Shown in pieces: positions 12,778 to 20,034 of a stretch of 22,255 bases of DNA. The translations under genes were made by a program, and so were the position numbers. The stretch is from a virus, in IMG/VR virus record IMGVR_UViG_3300042515_002333, positions 1 through 22,255 of that record. The stretch is one strand, 5' to 3'. Below the pieces are notes generated by a model, which saw only the letters and a list, made by a program, of their open reading frames with translations, did no database searches and was not told where the DNA came from. Position 1 is the stretch's first letter. Each line of letters starts with the position of its first letter.

Positions 12778-15326
12778 TGGAACGCAAGCTCCGGGGCCTT
12801 CTTGTCAGCGATCTTGGTGAGGGCCGCCAGCATCGACTTGGAGATTTCGGTTCCGGCATTGATCGCGGCAACGATCTCGCTGCCGACCTGCTGGAATACG
12901 ATGCCGGTCTGTGACACTTCCATCGCGGCTTGCACCCCCTGCGCCGCCCCTTGACGCACAACGGGCGCGCGGGCCGCGACGGCGTCCATTGCGACATTCG
13001 GGGCGGCGGCCGCCGCGGCCTGTTGATGGCCGGCCATAGCCGCGTTGCCGCCGAGGGCAAGCAGGTCGCCTGCCGTCGAATTCGGATCGGCGGCCATCAT
13101 CGCGATCGCGTCCAGCTGGGCCTGGAACTCTCCAGGGGCAAGGGCAGGGGCGGCAGGCATCGCAACCGCTGCCACCTCAGGCTGCGGCTGCCCCGCCATC
13201 CTGCCGACGGCATCGGCAGTTCGCTCCGTGGCGGCCGCCGTCCGCTGGGCCGGGTCCTCGAGCTTCCCGAGCTCAGGGCCGATGGCCAGGCCGACGCCGC
13301 TCCAGTTACCGGCCGACGCGATGCCCTTGTCCTTCTTCGACTCGCCCTCTGGGGGCGGCATGAAGGCCCCCGGAGGGGCCGGCGGCAGCTTCTTCACCAC
13401 CGGCTTGCCGTCTGGCTGCTTCGGCTCTTCGTTGACCTTGGCAATGTCCTCGCCGCGGGCACGCTTTCTGGCCCGCTCGCCGTCCTCTCGCAGCTGCTTG
13501 ATCGTGTCCTCAAACCCACTATCCCGCTTCTTGATTTCCTCGTTGCGGGCCTGGGCGGCCTTCTCTCGCTCCTGCTTGCGCTGCTCGGCCCTGGCGTCAG
13601 CCGTCGGCGCCCGCTGGCGGGCCTCCTCGACGCGGGCCTCTACCTTCTTGAGCGCGTCGCTCATGCCGTTCACAGCAAAATCCCAGTCGAACGCAGCCCG
13701 GAAATACACGCCCAGCTTTTCAAAGCCTTCCTGCAGCGTCAGGATGTCGGCACCGAATAGCCCCATGAATCGGTCGAGCCCTTGGATCAACATGTCGCCA
13801 ACAAACTGCGACGTCGCGACGACGGTGTTTTTGACGAGGTCGAATGCCTGAGCAAACGCTTGGTGCATCTGTACCAGGGCGATCGCGAGATTGATGTTCA
13901 TCACCTGCCAGGCGGCACCAAAGTCGAGCCGCATGAGGGCGGCACCAATCGCGTCGGTTTCTTCCTTGAATGCCGGCGAGAGGGTGCGGGCGACCATCAC
14001 GCCACCGGCGATCGCGGCCGACACGGAAGCGACCGCCAGGCCGATCGGAGAGAACAGGGCGGGGATTAGGGGCAGGACGGCTTGAATAACGCGGAGGCCG
14101 GTCGCGAGTCCCTGGAGGGCGATCCCGGCGACAATGGATGCCACCCCCAAGCTGAACAGGGCCGCGGTGCCGCCGGCCACGATCGTCACGAGCGTGCCGT
14201 TCCGCGAGATGAAGTCGCCGACCACGGCGAGCAGCTTTGTGAACCCCTGCACGGCCTGCGTGGCGATCGGCCCCATCGATTCGATCAGCTGCACCTTGAG
14301 CACGCCGAACTGTGCGCCAAGCTGGGCGACGGCACCTCCGAACGATCCCATTACCGCGGTTGCCTTGCCGAGCGCCGTGCCGCCGGAGTTCTGGATGGTG
14401 CCCAGCACGTCATTGAACTTATCTCGCATGTTTGACAACGACATTGCGGCATTTGCACCGCGAATCTCAAAGATGTCAGTGAACAGCTTGATCCTGTCGA
14501 CGTTGCTCATACCGGCAGTCTTCTTGCCGAGGTCCTCAAGCACATCCATGAACGGACGCATGCCACCTGCGGCATCGCGAGTGCTGACTCCGAGCCCAGC
14601 CAGCTTGTCTTCTTCATTGGCGATCGACTCAATCACGCGCGCGAGGCCAGTGCCGCCGAGCGAGCCGCGGAGTCCTGCGTCCGCGAGGGTGGCAATAGCT
14701 GCAGCCACGTCGTCGAACGATTGACCAGCCTCCTGTGCTTTCGGGCCAACGTAGGAAAGCGCCTCACCGATCGAGTCGACGCTCGTGGTCGATGCGTTGG
14801 CGGTCGCTTGGAGCTTGTCGGCGATCGCCCCGAAATCGTTGGTCGTCATGCCGAACTGGGCCATCGTGCTGACGGCCACTTCGACGGCACGCGCCAGTTC
14901 CATGTTGTCTGCCGCCGCCACAGCGAGGATCGGACTGATCGACTTCATCACGCCTTCGGCGTCGAGGCCCGCCTTTGCGAGCTCGCTCATCGCACCGGCC
15001 ACCTCTTCCGGCGCCCGGCCGAACTGAACGGCGAAGCTCTTGGCCGACGCATTCAGCTGGGCGAACTGCTGATCGGTCGCCCCCGTGTTCGCCCGCACCC
15101 TCGCCATCTCCAAGCTGAACGCGGCCGCCGTCCTGGCCGCCATGATGAACGGAGCACCGAGAGCGGTGCCGCCAATCATCATGCCAGTGCCGGCCTGACG
15201 CATCTGCGTGCCCAGAGTCATCAAGCGGGCGCGGATGCGGCTCATTGCCTGCTGAAACTGCCCGTCGCGGGCAAAGATTTCAATGTATGTGCCGCCGGCA
15301 CGAATTTCCCCTGCGCTAGCCGCCAT
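12774..15326 (-). CDS. Tail tape measure protein, TP901 family
   Basis: An 850-residue protein, by far the longest in the window, that would set tail length and help DNA entry. Residues about 75-330 match the TP901-type core domain: FSLEMARVRANTGATDQQFA, then AMSELAKAGLDAEGVM, AVEVAVSTMAQFGM, and DKLQATANASTTSVDSIGEA. Residues 377-446 form a long hydrophobic stretch with several membrane-like segments. Residues about 565-640 are highly charged and coiled-coil-like, and the C-terminal third is Ala/Pro-rich. ATG 15326 has GGAGG six bases upstream and overlaps the end of the frameshifted chaperone frame by 11 bases, the classical order of chaperone then tape measure. Confidence 0.93.
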   Translation of the reverse strand: MAASAGEIRAGGTYIEIFARDGQFQQAMSRIRARLMTLGTQMRQAGTGMMIGGTALGAPFIMAARTAAAFSLEMARVRANTGATDQQFAQLNASAKSFAVQFGRAPEEVAGAMSELAKAGLDAEGVMKSISPILAVAAADNMELARAVEVAVSTMAQFGMTTNDFGAIADKLQATANASTTSVDSIGEALSYVGPKAQEAGQSFDDVAAAIATLADAGLRGSLGGTGLARVIESIANEEDKLAGLGVSTRDAAGGMRPFMDVLEDLGKKTAGMSNVDRIKLFTDIFEIRGANAAMSLSNMRDKFNDVLGTIQNSGGTALGKATAVMGSFGGAVAQLGAQFGVLKVQLIESMGPIATQAVQGFTKLLAVVGDFISRNGTLVTIVAGGTAALFSLGVASIVAGIALQGLATGLRVIQAVLPLIPALFSPIGLAVASVSAAIAGGVMVARTLSPAFKEETDAIGAALMRLDFGAAWQVMNINLAIALVQMHQAFAQAFDLVKNTVVATSQFVGDMLIQGLDRFMGLFGADILTLQEGFEKLGVYFRAAFDWDFAVNGMSDALKKVEARVEEARQRAPTADARAEQRKQEREKAAQARNEEIKKRDSGFEDTIKQLREDGERARKRARGEDIAKVNEEPKQPDGKPVVKKLPPAPPGAFMPPPEGESKKDKGIASAGNWSGVGLAIGPELGKLEDPAQRTAAATERTADAVGRMAGQPQPEVAAVAMPAAPALAPGEFQAQLDAIAMMAADPNSTAGDLLALGGNAAMAGHQQAAAAAAPNVAMDAVAARAPVVRQGAAQGVQAAMEVSQTGIVFQQVGSEIVAAINAGTEISKSMLAALTKIADKKAPELAFQ

Positions 15327-16049
15327 CCGGCACCTCCGGCTTTAGAGGCCGAAATCCGAATGCCATGAGCAGGTCGGGCGTGGCCTCGAGCGGCTTGGGC
15401 TTCGCGACGCGATAGAACGGATGGTAGTGGTACATGGTCGGGGCCGGCTCGCCGCTCTCTTCGTTGTGGTGGATCTGAGCCCAGAGGCTCATCAGCGTCG
15501 CCGTGTGCGTCCAGTTTTCGTGCTGCCGGCCATCTGCAAGCCAGACGAGCTCCCGGAGGGTGAAACTCCAGGGCTCGACTCCGACGATGCCGGCGAGATG
15601 GAACCCGAGCTCCCATGCATCTGCAGGGCCTGCTCGAACTCGCACGACGCCAGCGCCTTGTCGATCGCCGTCGCCGCTGCCGTCTCCATCTTCCTCTCCG
15701 TCTCCCGGAGCTTCTGGATCACCTTCTTCACCAGCCCCTTTCGGGGCTCTTGGAAAAAATCGGATACCTGATCGACAAGCCGCTCGACGGCTTCCTTGAG
15801 CACGCCCCCGTCGCACGCCGAGAAGAATTCATCGTCGGCCATGTCGAGCGTGGCCAGCTGCGGCCGCACAACGGCACAGATCACCTCGAGCACCTTGAGG
15901 TCGTCCGCGACCCAGCCCGAGAGCGTTTCCTTGTCGAGGTTGCAGATGTCGAGGACGTTGACGCCGCACAGGTCGCGGACGCGCTTGACCGTGAGGTAAT
16001 TCACCTCGACCAGCCACTCCCTGCCGTCAAGTGTCTTGAACTTTGCCAT
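15316..16049 (-). CDS. Tail assembly chaperone fusion (G-T type), made by -1 frameshift
   Basis: This is the long form of the chaperone. Translation starts at ATG 16049, continues in frame to the slippery site at 15759-15753, slips back one base and ends at TAG 15316, giving 244 residues. The first 99 residues equal the short form; the extension starts PRAPKGAGEEGDPEAPGDGE, an acidic Gly/Pro-rich linker, followed by the conserved GIVGVEPWSFTLRELVWLAD, then GRQHENWTHTATLMSLWAQI. That FTLREL/W...A block is typical of the T-part of G-T proteins. The frame has no convincing start of its own and lies exactly between tail tube and tape measure genes. In known phages the fusion binds tape measure and tail tube proteins during assembly. 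Confidence 0.82.
15492..16049 (-). CDS. Tail assembly chaperone, short form (G-type)
   Basis: A 185-residue product of the unshifted frame. It starts MAKFKTLDGREWLVEVNYLT and contains VRDLCGVNVLDICN and a long helical part (LVDQVSDFFQEPRKGLVKKV), with a Ser/Gly-rich tail beyond the shift point. The start ATG 16049 overlaps the previous stop as TGATG. In lambda-like phages the short form greatly outnumbers the fusion and both are needed for tail assembly but absent from the mature virion. The low-complexity C-terminus after residue 150 is where the other frame carries the conserved T-domain. Confidence 0.82.
   Translation of the reverse strand: MAKFKTLDGREWLVEVNYLTVKRVRDLCGVNVLDICNLDKETLSGWVADDLKVLEVICAVVRPQLATLDMADDEFFSACDGGVLKEAVERLVDQVSDFFQEPRKGLVKKVIQKLRETERKMETAAATAIDKALASCEFEQALQMHGSSGSISPASSESSPGVSPSGSSSGLQMAGSTKTGRTRRR
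15733..15759 (-). promoter_or_regulatory. Programmed -1 frameshift site with GNRA-loop hairpin
   Basis: On the minus strand the heptamer T TTT TTC (15759 to 15753) is in the canonical X XXY YYZ phase of the short chaperone frame, whose codons read GAT TTT TTC. Four bases later a perfect 6-bp stem AGCCCC/GGGGCT (15748-15743 with 15738-15733) closes on a GAAA tetraloop. A -1 slip here leads directly into the open frame carrying the conserved T-domain. All elements are visible in the sequence; the efficiency of slipping is not. Confidence 0.85.
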
Positions 16050-16405
16050 CAGCTGTAAGGCCAGAGTTTGAGGATCACTTCGTAGGCGAGCACGCCGCTA
16101 AACTGCCCAGCCACCTTGAGCTTGTGCACAAGGAAATTCGCGGCCGAACCGTCAATCGAAATTCGCACCGGCTGCGGCGGAAACCGGTTCCACTTAGCCA
16201 TCAGTCGGCGCACGTCTTCCGCGTGGTAAATCTGCAACGTGACCGTGTTGGCCTCGGTGAGCGTGAGCTCGCCGCGGACAGACGAATCCCACGGCGTGAC
16301 GTCAACCGTATCGAGATCAAGGTCGATGTCGAAGTCACGCGTGCCGTTCAGCACGACGCCGTCAGCGTAGATCGGTGTCTTCCTGGCGAGGCGGACCTTG
16401 GCCAC
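16049..16405 (-). CDS. Tail-tube-like protein, third of three paralogues
   Basis: A 118-residue beta-rich protein starting MAKVRLARKTPIYADGVVLN. The segment RDFDIDLDLDTVDVT aligns with VVDVDLNASGDEVDIT and VQDVSMTIEAEKVDAT in the two genes upstream, at a similar distance from each N-terminus. The start is GTG 16405 with GAGG six bases upstream. It ends at the start of the chaperone gene. Proteins of this size and position form the tail tube or its terminal rings; which of the three is the main tube protein cannot be said. Confidence 0.65.
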   Translation of the reverse strand: MAKVRLARKTPIYADGVVLNGTRDFDIDLDLDTVDVTPWDSSVRGELTLTEANTVTLQIYHAEDVRRLMAKWNRFPPQPVRISIDGSAANFLVHKLKVAGQFSGVLAYEVILKLWPYS

Positions 16406-16420
16406 AGGTCACCTCGGAGA

Positions 16421-16753
16421 TCAGGATGCGTCCGCTGCCGGTGCGTAGGTGATCGTGTACTCGTGGCGCCCCTTCGGGGTCACCTTGTCCTTGACGTCCA
16501 GCACAACGCAGCCAACGGCAGTCATGCCGCCGACAGTGATCGGGCCGGTGGCTCCGACGGTGGCGGAGTGCTGCGTGGCCGTCACCTCGACAGTCACATC
16601 AAGCAGGCCGCATCCGATCTGCTTCTCAGTGTCGCCAAACACGGTGATATCGACCTCGTCGCCGCTGGCGTTCAGGTCAACGTCGACCACATTATCAAGC
16701 GCGACACCAGGTGCCGTGACGAGCGCATTCTTTCCGAGCCTATATTTGGCCAT
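16421..16753 (-). CDS. Tail-tube-like protein, second of three paralogues
   Basis: A 110-residue protein beginning MAKYRLGKNALVTAPGVALD, followed by VDVDLNASGDEVDITVFGDT and VTVEVTATQHSATV. It resembles both neighbours in N-terminal pattern and strand order. The start ATG 16753 has GAGG followed by five bases, the same leader arrangement as the gene upstream. The C-terminus is a basic strand (PKGRHEYTITYAPAADAS). Tandem duplication with divergence is the simplest explanation of the three genes. Confidence 0.68.
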   Translation of the reverse strand: MAKYRLGKNALVTAPGVALDNVVDVDLNASGDEVDITVFGDTEKQIGCGLLDVTVEVTATQHSATVGATGPITVGGMTAVGCVVLDVKDKVTPKGRHEYTITYAPAADAS

Positions 16754-16771
16754 GTGACCCTCGCGTGGTGG

Positions 16772-17137
16772 TTAGACGGTGACCTGGTCGCCGGCGTCGA
16801 GAGCGATGCCCGGCTTGATCGTGATCGAGACGGCTTCCGCGCCACCGATCGGCTGCGTCCGCTTTGCGCTGGTGACAACACCGGTGATTGCGAAAGCAGT
16901 GCCGCCGCTGGGCGTGACGGTGACGGCCACGAGCTTGCCGTAAGTCTGAGACGAGTCACCCAGAACTGTGGCCTCGAGCGTGCGAGCCTGCAGGCCGGCG
17001 ACGGTACGCTTGTAGACCCCAGAAGAGCCCTTTGTCGTGGCGTCGACCTTCTCGGCCTCGATGGTCATCGAGACGTCCTGGACACCCGTCAGGCCAGTGA
17101 TTGTCGTGTCTTTTCCGAGATAAATGGTCGTTGGCAT
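16772..17137 (-). CDS. Tail-tube-like protein, first of three paralogues
   Basis: A 121-residue protein starting MPTTIYLGKDTTITGLTGVQ, then DVSMTIEAEKVDATTKGSSG and VAGLQARTLEATVLG. Almost the whole chain is beta-type with Thr and Val, as in phage tail tube proteins. The start ATG 17137 is chosen because GAGG lies five bases upstream; another in-frame start at 17161 has no site. It follows the tail completion genes, as the major tail protein usually does, so it is the best candidate for the main tube subunit. Confidence 0.68.
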   Translation of the reverse strand: MPTTIYLGKDTTITGLTGVQDVSMTIEAEKVDATTKGSSGVYKRTVAGLQARTLEATVLGDSSQTYGKLVAVTVTPSGGTAFAITGVVTSAKRTQPIGGAEAVSITIKPGIALDAGDQVTV

Positions 17138-17192
17138 GTGGTCCTCGCGTAGAGAAGGCACCTATCGCCAGTATACATGAACAGATGGCCAC

Positions 17193-17915
17193 CTACCCGA
17201 CGCGGAACCGCCCCTCGAACTCCCTCGCGATGCGTCCGCGGCGAATGCCCTCGAGCATTGCAGGGAACATGAACGCACGTTGTGGGTAGACGAAAGTCTG
17301 GCGGAAGCTGGACGTCAACTCCCAGTTTCGCGTGTTCCGCGGCCCCTTGCCGACGCGATACCATGCCAGAATTCCCTTGTAGCCGCGGTCATACTTCGGG
17401 ATCCACGCCCACGCTGCCATGCGCTGCGTCCCGCCATGCTCGTGCAGGCTGGCGATATAGGGGGCACCGTCCATGAACGCGCCGACCACGACCGATTCAG
17501 TCGACGGGTCGTATTGGTAGGTGATCGACCGCCGCAGTGTGCCAAAGTGCGTGTGCGGAGGCGTGCCGGCTTGGCTCGGCGGACGAAACTTGATTTCAAA
17601 GATCCGCTCGCGGATTTTCCGTTTCGTGCGATCGTTGATGTCGCGGCGTGCCAGCAACTCACGCAGGCTTGCATCAGGGTTTGCCCGCATGACCTTCAGC
17701 TGCGGCTTTGCCAGGCCCATCTTCTTGATACTGCGGCGACTGATCTGCATCACGACCGATCCGGCCGAATACAGCCCGCGGTAGATCGCTTTGTCGAGCG
17801 CCTTCTGCACGCTCGCACGATCAAAAAAGAAGTCGAAGTTGATCCGCATCGGGATCGTCGGGCCGGAGAGCCCGGAGCCGAGCGGATTGCGGCCGGCAGG
17901 GAGGAGGATGCTCAT
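17193..17915 (-). CDS. HK97 gp10-like / minor capsid or tail completion protein
   Basis: A 240-residue protein. The N-terminal part starts MSILLPAGRNPLGSG and then has helices (RASVQKALDKAIYRGLYSAG, VVMQISRRSIKKMG). The central segment RPPSQAGTPPHTHFGTLRRS is the usual PP.xx.GxLRrSI motif of the HK97 gp10-like family, followed by VVVGAFMDGAPYIASLHEHG and the closing YPQRAFMFPAMLEG (family: RPFMxPAL). ATG 17915 overlaps the upstream stop as ATGA; a start at 17981 would read into the Pro/Thr/Gly tail of the previous gene. It would act at the head-tail joint. Confidence 0.78.
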   Translation of the reverse strand: MSILLPAGRNPLGSGLSGPTIPMRINFDFFFDRASVQKALDKAIYRGLYSAGSVVMQISRRSIKKMGLAKPQLKVMRANPDASLRELLARRDINDRTKRKIRERIFEIKFRPPSQAGTPPHTHFGTLRRSITYQYDPSTESVVVGAFMDGAPYIASLHEHGGTQRMAAWAWIPKYDRGYKGILAWYRVGKGPRNTRNWELTSSFRQTFVYPQRAFMFPAMLEGIRRGRIAREFEGRFRVG

Positions 17916-18421
17916 GCGCCGGTTGCCCCCGTCGGTCCCGTGGGTGCTACCGGCACCCACTTGTCGACCGGCACGTCCCACTGCACGCTGACCTGCGACA
18001 TGAAGACGTTGCGGGCCTCAAGCAGTTCCGGATCGTAGGGCAGGGGGTTGCCGACCTCGGTCCAGTCTGTGTTCTCTGGCAGCCCAGACGGCTGGATGAA
18101 GTTAGACCGGATCGCGTCCACGATCTCCTGGCAGAGATCCTCTAGGGCGACGATTTCTGACTCGCTCCCGACGTGCTGTGCGACGACGATGCCGGTCGAG
18201 ACGTCGGCCACCTCCATGCCACGGGTTTCGGTTTTCATCGTGTACGGCCCGGGCACGACCGACACACGCAGCATGCCGAGATCCTCGAGGCCGTAGTCGG
18301 GCTTGCGTTGCATGACGGCGCTGATCGTGCCGCCGGGCACGCTGCCCCACGTGAATGCCGAGAGGGCGGCGGCGAGCCGCGTGGCGACGTTACGCGAGAT
18401 GTGAGGACTGAGGGTTGGCAT
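17912..18421 (-). CDS. Tail terminator-like protein with a collagen-like tail
   Basis: A 169-residue protein placed between the glycan cassette and the gp10-like gene. It starts with a helix (RNVATRLAAALSAF), then beta-rich sequence (LGMLRVSVVPGPYTMKTETR) and a helix (LEDLCQEIVDAIRSNF), the plan of small tail terminator proteins. The last residues VAPTGPTGATGA form collagen-like triplets, the same Gly-Pro-Thr style as the fibre at 21099-21746. The start ATG 18421 abuts the stop of the glycosyltransferase. Assignment is from order and general plan. Confidence 0.6.
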   Translation of the reverse strand: MPTLSPHISRNVATRLAAALSAFTWGSVPGGTISAVMQRKPDYGLEDLGMLRVSVVPGPYTMKTETRGMEVADVSTGIVVAQHVGSESEIVALEDLCQEIVDAIRSNFIQPSGLPENTDWTEVGNPLPYDPELLEARNVFMSQVSVQWDVPVDKWVPVAPTGPTGATGA

Positions 18422-19480
18422 CTATCGCTCCTGGGGGCCGGGGATGTTCGTCGTGAGCTCGAGCTCCAAGCGGCCGACCGCTGCCGCCGTCTCCTGTGAC
18501 GAGTGCCGGCGGAACGCCTCGCGGGCGTGCTCCAGGGCCTCCTGCTTGAGTCCGAGGCTGTAGGCCGCCGTGGCGGCAATCTCCGGGGCACGGTGGCCGT
18601 AGGCCACCGGGTCGCTTGTGTGGCTCTGCCGATCGGCTGGTGCCATTGCCGCTCGCCTAGACCAGTGCAGGGCTCCAACGGCGTCGCCGGCATCCCAGCA
18701 CGCCTCGCCGAGGGCCAGATAGCCCTCCGGCTCGTGGGGCGACTCCTCAATGGTCCTCAACAGCCAGTTGCCGGCTTTCTCCGGCTGCCGGCGGGCGAGC
18801 ACGCGGTACGCATAGGCCCGCTCGCAAGCCGTCCCGCCGGGGAGCGTGAGGTAGTGCTCAAACGCCTCCACGATCCCGGGCTGGTCGTGGTAGTCGAGTT
18901 CGCGGGCGAGATACCAGTGCATCCGGGCATCGTGCGGGGCCTCGCGGACGGCTTGCCGCAAGAGGGTGAGGTCTGTCTTGTGCTGCTTGCCCGGCTGACG
19001 GTGGTGACGGATGAGCGTCTGCTCGCAGTGCGTCTGCACCTCATAGTCGTTCCATCGCACCAGCCCCTCGTGCGTGGCCCCAGTCCACCGGTAGCCAGCC
19101 CGCAGGTGAATGCGGTCGCTCTTGAACCGCAGGGCTTCGCTCCACTGGTACCAATACCGGAGCTTGGTCGTTTCCGGCTTCCAGGCCGCCTCCAACGCAT
19201 CACGCCAGCCCGGGTCGAGGACCTCATCAAGATCAAGCCGGATCGCGACGTCGACGTGGGCCGGCAGGTGGTGTAGCGACAGGTTGTGGGCATCGTCCCA
19301 CCGCCACGGCACCACGTTTCCGCGGGCCACCGTCACGCCGGCCGCCTCGAGCAGCTGCACGGTGTCGTCGGTCGAGCCGGTGTCGGTGACGATCCGCACG
19401 TCGGCGTCGCGGCACGACGCCTCCCACGCCGCGACGTTCCCTGCCTCATTCTTCGCGAGAGCGTAGATGCCGATGACCAT
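18422..19480 (-). CDS. GT2 glycosyltransferase with C-terminal TPR-like helices
   Basis: A 352-residue enzyme. The N-terminal GT-A domain shows YALAKNEAGNVAAW (6-19), VTDTGSTDDTVQLL (31-44), WRWDDAHNLSL (59-69) and the metal and nucleotide-sugar motif RLDLDEVL (D83 and D85). From about residue 175 the sequence becomes helical repeats (RMHWYLARELDYHDQPGIVE, then EPEGYLALGEACWDAGDAVG), like TPR units. It would transfer a sugar from a nucleotide donor, to a protein or glycan not known here. ATG 19480 has GGAGG four bases upstream and overlaps the methyltransferase stop as TGATG. Together with its two neighbours it forms a glycan cassette within virion genes. Confidence 0.85.
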   Translation of the reverse strand: MVIGIYALAKNEAGNVAAWEASCRDADVRIVTDTGSTDDTVQLLEAAGVTVARGNVVPWRWDDAHNLSLHHLPAHVDVAIRLDLDEVLDPGWRDALEAAWKPETTKLRYWYQWSEALRFKSDRIHLRAGYRWTGATHEGLVRWNDYEVQTHCEQTLIRHHRQPGKQHKTDLTLLRQAVREAPHDARMHWYLARELDYHDQPGIVEAFEHYLTLPGGTACERAYAYRVLARRQPEKAGNWLLRTIEESPHEPEGYLALGEACWDAGDAVGALHWSRRAAMAPADRQSHTSDPVAYGHRAPEIAATAAYSLGLKQEALEHAREAFRRHSSQETAAAVGRLELELTTNIPGPQER

Positions 19481-20034
19481 CAAGCCTCCACAAGCACGGC
19501 GACCTTCCGCAGCCCGTCATGGAAATAGACCGGCTCGCGTCCGCTCTCTTCGCCAAACTCCTCGACGGCCCGCTCGACCTCCGGGTTGTCGCAGTCATCG
19601 GCCAGGATCACCGGTACGTGAGCCACCAGCCGCAGATCAGCCAGAGCTCCTGCATAGGAGTGGTCGCCGTCCACGTGGGCGAAGTCGGCCGGGGGCAGCT
19701 GCTGCAGGTCATGACTGTTGGCGACGATCAGCTGTGCGTCGATGCCAAGCGAGTCGACAACGCTCTGCCAGTGCTGCAGGCACGCAGGACTGTCGGCGTC
19801 GAGGGCACCGTCCACGCAAAGAAACTTCGCGTCAGGCGCCACGACATGAAAAGACGCGAGCGAGTAGCCGCACCGCGTTCCGATCTCAATCACGCTCGAC
19901 GGCTTGTACTCGCGGCACACACGTGCCTTGGCGGCATAGTGGCCAACGGCCTCCGGCGAACACGGAAACCAGTCTCCTGGCATCCAGTGAATCCGCAGTC
20001 GGTCGCCAACCTGGTCCTCAAGCTCGTCACCCAT
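19480..20034 (-). CDS. Class I SAM-dependent methyltransferase
   Basis: A 184-residue enzyme with a Rossmann fold. Visible motifs: VIEIGTRCGYS (48-58, motif I, SAM binding), LCVDGALD (71-78), and FAHVDGDHSY (117-126), followed by PVILADDCDNPEV. The pattern fits the Methyltransf_24 type, often found beside glycosyltransferases and acting on sugars or small molecules. The start at 20034 has GGAGG five bases upstream; a TTG at 20046 is in frame but lies in that site. It overlaps the upstream gene by eight bases and the glycosyltransferase gene by one, indicating tight co-expression. Confidence 0.83.
   Translation of the reverse strand: MGDELEDQVGDRLRIHWMPGDWFPCSPEAVGHYAAKARVCREYKPSSVIEIGTRCGYSLASFHVVAPDAKFLCVDGALDADSPACLQHWQSVVDSLGIDAQLIVANSHDLQQLPPADFAHVDGDHSYAGALADLRLVAHVPVILADDCDNPEVERAVEEFGEESGREPVYFHDGLRKVAVLVEA

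Noticed and set aside
12930-13851. Long rightward frames opposite the tape measure gene
   Set aside because: They mirror the Ala/Pro/Lys-rich part of the tape measure gene and have no motifs or ribosome sites.
16043-17152. Rightward 369-residue frame opposite the tail tube genes
   Set aside because: Antisense to three paralogous beta-rich genes whose starts and spacing are consistent; the product has no recognisable fold.
17170-17175. TATACT on the minus strand before the first tail-tube-like gene group, as an internal promoter
   Set aside because: No -35 element at a useful distance, and it lies within a gap downstream of the gene it would need to precede.
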